The position numbers and the translations under genes were made by a program. Of a stretch of 6,502 nucleotides of DNA, positions 1 to 6,502 are shown piece after piece. Position 1 is the stretch's first letter, and every line of letters begins with the position of its first letter. The notes under the pieces were generated by a model. That model made no database searches. It worked only from the letters and a program-made list of their open reading frames with translations, and was not told where the DNA came from. Where the stretch lies: contig JASLEQ010000102.1 of assembly GCA_030151135.1 (NCBI GenBank), positions 1 through 6,502 on the forward strand. The letters are read 5' to 3'. The DNA comes from Candidatus Sulfotelmatobacter sp. GTDB taxonomy: Bacteria; Acidobacteriota; Terriglobia; Terriglobales; SbA1.

Positions 1-723
1 TCGCACCGAAACCGTGCCGCTCACCGGCGCATAGATATTCGTATAGCCGAGGCGCACTTGTGCCTGATTCTTCTGCGCGATGGCATTCTTCAAATCCGCT
101 TCCGTTTCGGCTACCGTGCTCTTGGCCGCACTGGCCTGATAGGTACGCGCTGTCGCTGCTTTCAGATCGGCCTCAGCGGCGCTGACCATATCTTTTTGGG
201 CCTGCACCGTTGCCTGCGCTGCCCGCAGGTTTGTCTCGGCCTGCACGCGTTCCTGATCAGAAGCAATGCCAGCCTTCGCCAACTCGATGGTGCGGCGGCT
301 GTCGCTCTCCGTCCGGTCCAACGTCGCCTGAGCCTGAAGCAGCTGTGCCTTGGCGGACGAGAGCTTGGCCTCCGCATTCGCTACATCGCTGGTGGTCGAA
401 CCCGAAGTGGAGCGTTCGGTGTGCTGCGTCTCTTCCACTCGTTGTCGCAGACTTGCGATCGTCGCAGTGGCGGCGGCCTCTTGTGCCTGCAGTTCAGCAG
501 GATCCAGAACGGCAATCAGGTCGCCTGCCTTCACGGGAGTTCCTTCATCCACCAGCAGTTTCTGAATGCGGCCTTCCACCTGCGCGCTGACAATCACCTG
601 GTTCGCGTCCACCGTTCCGATCAGCACAAGGTCACGCGAGTGATCCGCCGAAAAGTAGTAGTAGGTCGCGGCAATCACAAAGATGACGCCAAGAAGAATG
701 AAAAATCGATTGCGGGCACTCAT
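1..723 (-). CDS. HlyD-family membrane fusion (periplasmic adaptor) protein, 3' end beyond window
   Basis: This is a periplasmic adaptor subunit that would link an inner-membrane exporter to an outer-membrane channel. 241 codons are visible and the frame is open to the left edge, so the C-terminus is missing. Residues about 6-24 form one hydrophobic membrane anchor following a short basic N-terminus. Residues about 42-74 are the first half of the lipoyl/biotinyl-like domain (VEGRIQKLLVDEGTPVKAGD). Residues about 76-225 are Ala/Gln/Glu-rich with heptad character, the expected coiled-coil hairpin. Residues 227-241 (YTNIYAPVSGTVSVR) begin the returning half of the lipoyl domain. The start is fixed by AAGGAG at 731-736 (read on the minus strand), seven bases before the ATG. 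The ATG overlaps the stop of the upstream TetR gene as ATGA. By analogy with TetR-HlyD-ABC operons such as E. coli ybiH-ybhGFSR, ABC exporter genes may follow beyond the edge. Substrate unknown; an MFS- or RND-type partner is also possible. Confidence 0.93.
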   Translation of the reverse strand, partial: MSARNRFFILLGVIFVIAATYYYFSADHSRDLVLIGTVDANQVIVSAQVEGRIQKLLVDEGTPVKAGDLIAVLDPAELQAQEAAATATIASLRQRVEETQHTERSTSGSTTSDVANAEAKLSSAKAQLLQAQATLDRTESDSRRTIELAKAGIASDQERVQAETNLRAAQATVQAQKDMVSAAEADLKAATARTYQASAAKSTVAETEADLKNAIAQKNQAQVRLGYTNIYAPVSGTVSVR

Positions 724-1421
724 AGGCGTGCTCCTTGCTTAGGTTGCTTCTGTGATTCGAAGAGCGCTGCGGAAACGAAGTCGAGCACCGCGGCGCGGCG
801 TTCGGCGACCCGGTGGGGCGAGAGCGGATTGAATCCCACTATGCGCTGCATCATCGGTGCGCTGCTGAAATAAAAAACAATCATGGCGACAATGGATGGA
901 ACAAAGTGCTCGGGCTTGACTGGACGAAAATCGCCTCGCGCGATGCCTTCCTGCAGCACTTGGTTCACCCGCATGAAGATGGGCTGGATGTACGTTTTCA
1001 CCATCTTCTCGAAGTGATCAGATTTGCCTTCCCGGGCGCGCATCATCTCCCGCTGCATGAGGCGCGGATAGAGCTGGTTCGACGCGATAAAGTCGAAATA
1101 CGCACCGACATAGGCGAGCATCTTTTCCCTCGGCGGAAAATCGCTGTCTAACACCTCAAACACCGTGCTCTTCAGTCCGGAAAATGCGTTATCGAGGACC
1201 GCGGCATAAAGTGTTTCCTTGTCCTTGAAGTAGTAGTAAATCAGCGCTTTGTTGACGCGGGCTTCGCGGGCGATTGCGTCCGTTCGCGCCCCGGCGATCC
1301 CATGTTCCGCGAACTCGCGGGTCGCGGCTTGCAAGATAGCGGCGCGGCTCTCCTCCGGCTGTCCACGGGTGCCCATGTGACCGTGCCAGTCGCGACGACG
1401 ATGCTGGAATAAGCGAGCCAT
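720..1421 (-). CDS. TetR/AcrR-family transcriptional repressor
   Basis: This is a DNA-binding one-component repressor of 233 aa, close to the usual 190-230 aa. Residues about 26-72 are a classic TetR N-terminal helix-turn-helix: an AAxxEFAEHG helix, then TDAIAREARV, then the NKALIYYYFKDKETLY signature that ends the DNA-binding domain. The C-terminal part (about 80-225) is helical and hydrophobic, as expected of a ligand-binding and dimerisation domain; the ligand cannot be read from it. The start is uncertain. The ATG at 1421 lies beside the operator and has no clear Shine-Dalgarno. A second in-frame ATG at 1376 (residue 16) begins closer to the usual TetR N-terminus. The stop overlaps the HlyD start by four bases, so the two are very likely co-transcribed and translationally coupled. 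It probably represses its own operon through the near-palindrome at 1425-1444. Confidence 0.93.
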   Translation of the reverse strand: MARLFQHRRRDWHGHMGTRGQPEESRAAILQAATREFAEHGIAGARTDAIAREARVNKALIYYYFKDKETLYAAVLDNAFSGLKSTVFEVLDSDFPPREKMLAYVGAYFDFIASNQLYPRLMQREMMRAREGKSDHFEKMVKTYIQPIFMRVNQVLQEGIARGDFRPVKPEHFVPSIVAMIVFYFSSAPMMQRIVGFNPLSPHRVAERRAAVLDFVSAALFESQKQPKQGARL

Positions 1422-1424
1422 TTA

Positions 1425-1444
1425 TTAATTAACCAGTTAGTTAG
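1425..1444. promoter_or_regulatory. Candidate TetR operator (near-palindrome)
   Basis: TTAATTAAC-CA-GTTAGTTAG forms an inverted repeat. The inner 8-base arms (1426-1433 and 1436-1443) match at 7 of 8 positions around a two-base centre. It lies three bases upstream of the TetR ATG at 1421 and directly beside the predicted -10 element, so bound repressor would cover the transcription start. This size and position are typical of autoregulating TetR proteins. Binding is inferred. Confidence 0.6.
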
Positions 1445-1473
1445 ATGATAAGGCGACGAGCTGGCAAATGCAA
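1445..1473 (-). promoter_or_regulatory. Candidate sigma70 promoter of the tetR-hlyD operon
   Basis: On the minus strand, TTGCAT (1468-1473) is followed after 17 bases by TATCAT (1445-1450). The -10 matches consensus at 5 of 6 positions; the -35 is weak, with only the TTG matching. Initiation would fall near 1438, inside the palindromic operator. That leaves a leader of only about 17 bases before the ATG at 1421, or about 62 before the ATG at 1376. Confidence 0.4.
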
Positions 1474-1495
1474 GCTTCAAATACATTGCAATTGA

Positions 1496-1804
1496 CTAGT
1501 CACATTAACGATCGGCGAATTGCAGGCAGGCGTCGAACTGACTCGGCACCAGAACCCCGTCAAGGCAATCGAGATTGACAGCTGGCTTGCGCTCGTGGAA
1601 GCGTCCTCTGCAGTGTTGCCCATGGATTCCGCGTGCTTTCGTGAGTGGGCACGACTTAAATCTGGAAAATCTACTGAGTTGATGGAAGACGCGATGATCG
1701 TGGCCACAGCAAGGGTTCACGATCTCGAGATCGCAACCCGCAATCAACGGGATTTCCTGCGCCTCGGCATTTCAACATTCAATCCCTTCGCTTTCGAGGG
1801 TTGA
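1496..1804 (+). pseudogene. VapC-like PIN-domain toxin, N-terminally truncated remnant
   Basis: The frame encodes about 102 residues that read like the C-terminal three quarters of a VapC ribonuclease toxin. Recognisable parts in order are TLTIGELQAGVE (second catalytic acid, Glu at 1517-1519), MEDAMIVATARVHDLEIATRN (third acid, Asp at 1688-1690), and RDFLRLGISTFNPF (fourth acid, Asp at 1751-1753). Intact VapC proteins are about 130-140 aa and begin with a hydrophobic strand ending in DTN, which carries the first catalytic Asp. That part is absent: an in-frame TGA at 1493-1495 sits immediately before the homologous segment, and upstream DNA is the tetR promoter region. No antitoxin gene is seen next to it. 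A TTG at 1520 could only start an even shorter product. It is most likely a dead fragment left by deletion or rearrangement; expression of a non-catalytic stub cannot be excluded. Confidence 0.75.
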
Positions 1805-1828
1805 GTCTTCTTCGCCCATCCCATGACG

Positions 1829-1865
1829 AAAACAGCCCAATGACCGAAGGGACCCGGGCTATTTT
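1829..1865. terminator. Terminator-like hairpin after the PIN remnant
   Basis: AGCCC (1834-1838) can pair with GGGCT (1856-1860). The stem is flanked by AAAA on the left (1829-1832) and TTTT on the right (1862-1865), so it could act in both directions. The 17-base loop is long and the stem short, so strength is uncertain. Its position 24 bases after the PIN stop suggests the original terminator of that lost toxin gene. Confidence 0.45.
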
Positions 1866-1999
1866 CTATTGCTTCATGACCGCTCGAGAGTTTTTTCCTG
1901 CAGCTAAAAACAATCTGTGGATCAGGCCGAACTTTGTCACCGAGCTCGTGTGCCCACGATCAAATCTGTAGGAAGCAAACATCGTTGACCGAGGTGGAT

Positions 2000-2401
2000 A
2001 TGAAGACGGTTTTATCGATCTGTGTAATGACCCTGCTGGCGGCAGGTGTATTCGCGCAGAAAAGTGCAACGAGTAACCCCAGTGCAGAGGGCGAACTCCG
2101 TACAGTTGAGGGTTGTCTCTCAAAAGTAGGCAAGACCTTTGTGATAAGCGGCGGTGGCCCGGGTCCGAAGCAATACCGCATCATCGGTGGTGATACATCG
2201 AACTTGGAAGGGAAGCTTGGAGACACGGTCAAGATTGTAGGGCTAGTCGGCGAGAGCGGCCCTCTCGAGAGCGTGGCACCGCCATACAACGAAGGATCGA
2301 CCACAGGCGTGGGTTACAGCACGATCGTGGCGCAAAAAGCGGAGAAGATTTACAGCAATTGTAGCGAGCCTGGTAAGGCATGGCCCGGAGACCATAAATG
2401 A
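2000..2401 (+). CDS. Small secreted protein of unknown function
   Basis: A 133-residue protein with a Sec signal peptide: Lys at position 2, a hydrophobic core to about residue 17 and a probable cleavage after GVFA, before QKS. The mature part is about 113 residues. Its recognisable block is TVEGCLSKVGKTFVIS, then a Gly-rich GGGPGPKQYRI, then LEGKLGDTVKIVGLVG. This resembles a small beta-strand, OB-like fold of the 'EGCL...Y.L.GD...L..H.G..V.V.G' kind common in exported acidobacterial proteins; the comparison is from memory. The mature chain has two cysteines, in EGCL and near the C-terminus in YSNCSE, which could form a disulfide. The ATG at 2000 is chosen because GAGG (1991-1994) lies five bases upstream and the signal peptide starts there. 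The gene stands alone, converges on thiC, and is followed by a strong terminator. Function is unknown. Confidence 0.82.
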   Translation: MKTVLSICVMTLLAAGVFAQKSATSNPSAEGELRTVEGCLSKVGKTFVISGGGPGPKQYRIIGGDTSNLEGKLGDTVKIVGLVGESGPLESVAPPYNEGSTTGVGYSTIVAQKAEKIYSNCSEPGKAWPGDHK

Positions 2402-2403
2402 CT

Positions 2404-3917
<1,514 letters not shown>

Positions 3918-3940
3918 AACGCCTCGCGCAGCTTCCATGG

Positions 3941-3970
3941 TTGCCGATGCGCAAATCATAGGCTTACAAT
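3941..3970 (+). promoter_or_regulatory. Candidate sigma70 promoter of the M13 peptidase gene
   Basis: TTGCCG (3941-3946; 4 of 6 matches) and TACAAT (3965-3970; 5 of 6) are separated by 18 bases. Initiation near 3977 would give a short leader containing the AAGGAG at 3984-3989. It lies back to back with the thiC -10 element in a 123-base divergent gap. It also implies that the in-frame ATG at 3937 is upstream of the transcript. Confidence 0.45.
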
Positions 3971-3999
3971 CTCCTCCGTCTTCAAGGAGCCTCCACTTC

Positions 4000-6039
4000 A
4001 TGCGCCTTTTCCGTGTCGCTGCCTTCGTATTGCTGTTCTCTGCTTTTAGCTTCTCGCAATCCTCAATGAAGCCGGCCCCCGGCTTCAACCTGGATACCAT
4101 CGATAAAAGCATCGATCCCTGTGTCGACTTCTACGAGTACGCCTGCGGAAATTGGATTAAGACCGCCGAAATCCCTCCCGATCAGTCGCAGTGGGTCAGC
4201 TTCGTCGAACTCCATGAGCGCAATATGAACGTTATGCGAGGGATTCTGGAGAAGGCCTCCACTGGCGGAGCAAGCCGCAACGCCATCGACCAGAAGATTG
4301 GCGACATGTACGGCTCCTGCATGGACGAGAAGACGGTAAATAGCCAGGGACTCGCTGCTCTGAAGCCGGAACTGGACCGCATCGACGCTGTGAAAGACAA
4401 GCAGTCGCTGATCGACGAGATCGCCCGCATCCACATGATCGGCGCGAATCCCCTGTTCGCGTTTTACTCCGAATCGGACCTGCACAATGCCGATCAAGTG
4501 ATCGCCTACATTGACCAGGGGGGACTGAGCGCGCCCGACCGCGACTACTACCTCAAAGATGACGACAAAACCAAAGCCGTGCGCCAGCACCTTGTCGATT
4601 ACATGACTGAGGTGTTCACTCTTGCATCGAAAGATGGGGCCCAGGTAGGTTCGCCGGCGCAAGAATCGGACACGGTTCTACGCATAGAGACGGCACTCGC
4701 TAAGGCCGAGATGGATCGTACTTCGCGTCGCGATCCCAAGAACCGTGATCACAAGATGTCTCGTGACGAAGCCGTCTCGTTGGCTTCGAATTTTCATCTC
4801 GATCGCTATTTCCATGACGTGAACGCTCCCAACTTCTCGCAGTTGAACGTTACCAATCCTGATTTCTTCAAACAGATCAACGCCGTCCTCGATTCCGAGT
4901 CATTGGACGCTCTCAAGACGTATGTGAAGTGGCACCTGCTGAGTGCATCGGCGCAATGGCTGTCGCAGCCTTACGTCGATGCAAATTTCAAATGGCAGCA
5001 GGCTCTCACAGGACAAAAGGAAATTCAGGCGCGTTGGAAGCGTTGCACTAATCTGGTCGATCGCGAACTCGGCGAGGCCTTGGGGCAGAGATATGTTGAC
5101 GTCGCATTTCCGCCCGAAAGCAAGGCGCGCATGCTGAAGATGGTGCACGAATTGGAGAAGTCATTGGGCGAAGATATCCAGGATCTCTCCTGGATGGGCG
5201 CGGCAACCAAGAAGCAGGCTGCGATCAAGCTGGCCGCCATCACCAATAAAATCGGGTATCCCGATGTATGGCGCGATTACAGTTCCGTCGTCATTAAGCC
5301 GGACGACCTGCTCGGCAACGTGGAGCGCGCCAACGAATTCGAATCGAAACGCGACATCAACAAGATAGACAAGCCGCTCGATCGCAAAGAGTGGGGCATG
5401 ACTCCGCCCACTGTAAACGCGTACTACAACCCGTCAGTCAACGAAATTGTTTTTCCGGCTGGCATTCTGCAGCCTCCGTTCTTCGATCCCAAGATGGATG
5501 ATGCCGTGAACTTCGGCGGGATCGGCCTCGTCATTGGACACGAACTCACGCACGGATTCGATGATCAGGGTCGCAAGTACGATCCGCAGGGCAACCTGCA
5601 TGATTGGTGGACCAAGGAAGATGGCGAAGAATTTGAAAAACGCGCGGCTTGTGTTGCCAATGAGTACTCGAACTTTGTCGCCGTCGACGATTTGAAACTG
5701 AACGGAAAACTCACGCTGGGTGAAAATACCGCGGACAACGGTGGCGCACGCGTCTCGCTGATGGCTCTCGAGCATGTGATTGCCGAGGATAAGTCCGGCA
5801 AAGAGTCGCAGAAGATTGACGGCTACACGCCCCAGCAGCGCTTCTTCCTCGGGTTTGGACGCGTGTGGTGCGAGAAGCGGCGTCCGGAAGTCGCTCGGAT
5901 GCGCGTGCTGGTTGATCCGCACTCACCGGGGAAATGGCGCGTTGATGGCGTCGTGCAGAATATGCCCGAGTTCGAGAAAGCATGGAGTTGCAAAGCGGGT
6001 CAGCCCATGGTCTCAGAAAACGCTTGCCACGTCTGGTGA
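4000..6039 (+). CDS. Secreted M13-family (neprilysin/PepO-like) zinc metallopeptidase
   Basis: This 679-residue exported endopeptidase of the neprilysin/endothelin-converting enzyme family typically cleaves oligopeptides outside the cytoplasm. An N-terminal signal peptide (residues 1-20, RLFRVAAFVLLFSAFSFS) probably ends near SFS/QS. The large M13 N-terminal domain starts with IDPCVDFYEYACGNW (about 38-52). In the catalytic domain, NAYYNP (473-478) is the substrate-backbone motif. HELTH (514-518) supplies two zinc His ligands and the catalytic Glu515. GENTADNGG (574-582) supplies the third ligand Glu575 and Asp579. DPHSPGKWRV (639-648) contains the His/Arg pair, and the chain ends in the hallmark CHVW. 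All catalytic residues are present and the length is standard, so it should be active. The ATG at 4000 is preferred over the in-frame ATG at 3937 because AAGGAG (3984-3989) precedes it by ten bases and the signal peptide starts there. No membrane anchor remains after cleavage. It is divergent from thiC. Confidence 0.97.
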   Translation: MRLFRVAAFVLLFSAFSFSQSSMKPAPGFNLDTIDKSIDPCVDFYEYACGNWIKTAEIPPDQSQWVSFVELHERNMNVMRGILEKASTGGASRNAIDQKIGDMYGSCMDEKTVNSQGLAALKPELDRIDAVKDKQSLIDEIARIHMIGANPLFAFYSESDLHNADQVIAYIDQGGLSAPDRDYYLKDDDKTKAVRQHLVDYMTEVFTLASKDGAQVGSPAQESDTVLRIETALAKAEMDRTSRRDPKNRDHKMSRDEAVSLASNFHLDRYFHDVNAPNFSQLNVTNPDFFKQINAVLDSESLDALKTYVKWHLLSASAQWLSQPYVDANFKWQQALTGQKEIQARWKRCTNLVDRELGEALGQRYVDVAFPPESKARMLKMVHELEKSLGEDIQDLSWMGAATKKQAAIKLAAITNKIGYPDVWRDYSSVVIKPDDLLGNVERANEFESKRDINKIDKPLDRKEWGMTPPTVNAYYNPSVNEIVFPAGILQPPFFDPKMDDAVNFGGIGLVIGHELTHGFDDQGRKYDPQGNLHDWWTKEDGEEFEKRAACVANEYSNFVAVDDLKLNGKLTLGENTADNGGARVSLMALEHVIAEDKSGKESQKIDGYTPQQRFFLGFGRVWCEKRRPEVARMRVLVDPHSPGKWRVDGVVQNMPEFEKAWSCKAGQPMVSENACHVW

Positions 6040-6061
6040 AGCACGTAGCGACTGCGCTTCA
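6037..6061. terminator. Weak hairpin spanning both convergent stop codons
   Basis: TGAAGC (6037-6042) is the reverse complement of GCTTCA (6056-6061), giving a six-base stem with a 13-base loop in the short convergent gap. Each arm contains a TGA stop: that of the peptidase gene on the plus strand and that of the ExbD-like gene on the minus strand. No T-run follows in either direction, so it is not a canonical rho-independent terminator, and the symmetry may be coincidental. Confidence 0.25.
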
Positions 6062-6502
6062 AGACTGCGGCTGGAGGATGACGTCAGCTCCGATTGAATT
6101 GGCAACGTCGATGGCGTGCATGATCTGCTCAAACGGAAGCATGCCTTCGGCCTTGATCACAGCCTTACGATCGATTTGATTGCCAAGAATCGTGGTCAGC
6201 GTGTTTTGCAACGATGACCACGCAACTGGCCGCCCGTTGATTTTCAGCGTGGGAGCGCTTTCGCTGCCTTTGGTCAGTTCCACGCGTGGAGTCTTGGGCC
6301 GCACGGTCGACTTCAGCCACACCTCCAGCCCCTTCGGCAGGATTCTGCTCCCCGCAGGCATCTCGTATTGCGAAGTCAGGAATATGCAATCTGAAAATCC
6401 TGCGTTGCGAACGGCGTTCACGACGCTCTCGACCGCAACATAAGGAGCTGAGGCGTCTGCCTTGATGAAAACCCTCTTCTCGTGGCTGCGGTGACTCAGT
6501 TC
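6059..6502 (-). CDS. ExbD/TolR-like protein with two periplasmic cores, 5' end beyond window
   Basis: The minus-strand frame is open from the right edge to a TGA at 6059-6061, giving 147 visible residues of the C-terminal part; the start and any membrane segment lie outside. ExbD/TolR proteins work with MotA/TolQ/ExbB-type proton channels to energise outer-membrane processes from the inner membrane. The first visible block, KRVFIKADASAPYVAVESVV then AVRNAGFSDCIFLTSQ (6368-6478), is the second half of an ExbD periplasmic domain. After a linker, LKINGRPVAWSSLQNTLTTIL, then KAVIKAEGMLPFEQIMHAID and SIGADVILQ (6062-6246), reads as a second full copy of the same fold. Typical ExbD has one such domain and about 130-150 residues in total, so this protein must be longer. 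An internal GTG at 6421 is not the start, because clear homology continues upstream of it. The stop is 19 bases from the convergent peptidase stop. Confidence 0.72.
   Translation of the reverse strand, partial: ELSHRSHEKRVFIKADASAPYVAVESVVNAVRNAGFSDCIFLTSQYEMPAGSRILPKGLEVWLKSTVRPKTPRVELTKGSESAPTLKINGRPVAWSSLQNTLTTILGNQIDRKAVIKAEGMLPFEQIMHAIDVANSIGADVILQPQS

Noticed and set aside
58..873. Long plus-strand open frame of 271 residues
   Set aside because: It is the antisense shadow of the HlyD-family gene and the end of the TetR gene, which read as clear protein families on the minus strand. The plus-strand product is Arg/Cys/Leu-rich with no recognisable domain, and the frame crosses two real genes.
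1505..1747. Minus-strand frames opposite the PIN remnant
   Set aside because: They read through the antisense of conserved VapC blocks and show no protein-family features.
1934..1962. Promoter for the small secreted protein based on TTGTCA (1934-1939)
   Set aside because: The -35 match is good, but no acceptable -10 lies 16-18 bases downstream (CGATCA, GATCAA), so I do not annotate it.
1934..1999. TTG at 1934 as the start of the small secreted protein
   Set aside because: It would bury the signal peptide behind 22 extra residues. The ATG at 2000 has a GAGG ribosome-binding site and begins directly with the signal peptide.
1805..1999. Possible small gene or RNA in the gap between the PIN remnant and the secreted protein gene
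   Set aside because: Beyond the terminator-like hairpin at 1829-1865 I found no frame with a start and ribosome-binding site, no tRNA-like fold and no repeat.
3937..3999. ATG at 3937 as the start of the M13 peptidase, giving 700 residues
   Set aside because: It would put 21 polar residues before a textbook signal peptide, lacks a Shine-Dalgarno, and lies upstream of the predicted transcription start. The ATG at 4000 has AAGGAG at a good distance.
5434..5922. Minus-strand open frame of 162 residues inside the peptidase gene
   Set aside because: It lies wholly antisense to the catalytic domain of the M13 peptidase, including the HELTH and GENTADNGG codons, and shows no family pattern of its own.

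Overview
The window (6,502 bases, moderately GC-rich) looks like ordinary bacterial chromosome. The mix of genes suggests an acidobacterium, perhaps Terriglobia/Koribacter-like: a secreted M13 metallopeptidase, a compact ThiC, a small secreted 'EGCL' protein and an ExbD-type protein. This is an inference from gene style and protein wording; no rRNA or other taxonomic marker is present.

Left block (1-1473, all minus strand): a TetR-family repressor gene followed by the 5' part of an HlyD-type membrane-fusion protein gene that runs off the left edge. The two overlap by four bases (ATGA), so they are probably one translationally coupled efflux operon. A near-palindromic operator candidate lies just upstream of the repressor start, against a plausible sigma70 promoter, as expected for autorepression.

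Middle block (1496-2434, plus strand): an N-terminally truncated VapC-type PIN-domain toxin remnant that lacks the first catalytic Asp and has no antitoxin, then a terminator-like hairpin, then a small Sec-exported protein of unknown function that ends in a strong rho-independent terminator.

Central block: thiC (minus, 2428-3876) for thiamine pyrimidine synthesis converges on the small secreted gene. It is divergent from a secreted neprilysin-like M13 zinc metallopeptidase (plus, 4000-6039). The 123-base gap between them holds a candidate promoter for each direction but no recognisable TPP riboswitch.

Right edge (6059-6502, minus): the 3' part of an ExbD/TolR-like gene with what appear to be two tandem copies of the periplasmic ExbD core. 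It converges on the peptidase gene, with only 19 bases between the stop codons.

The neighbouring transcription units appear functionally unrelated. I saw no CRISPR array, tRNA, rRNA, insertion sequence or phage module, and no strong evidence of a new multi-gene system. The best leads are the double-core ExbD protein, the toxin fossil beside the efflux promoter, and thiC without an obvious riboswitch.
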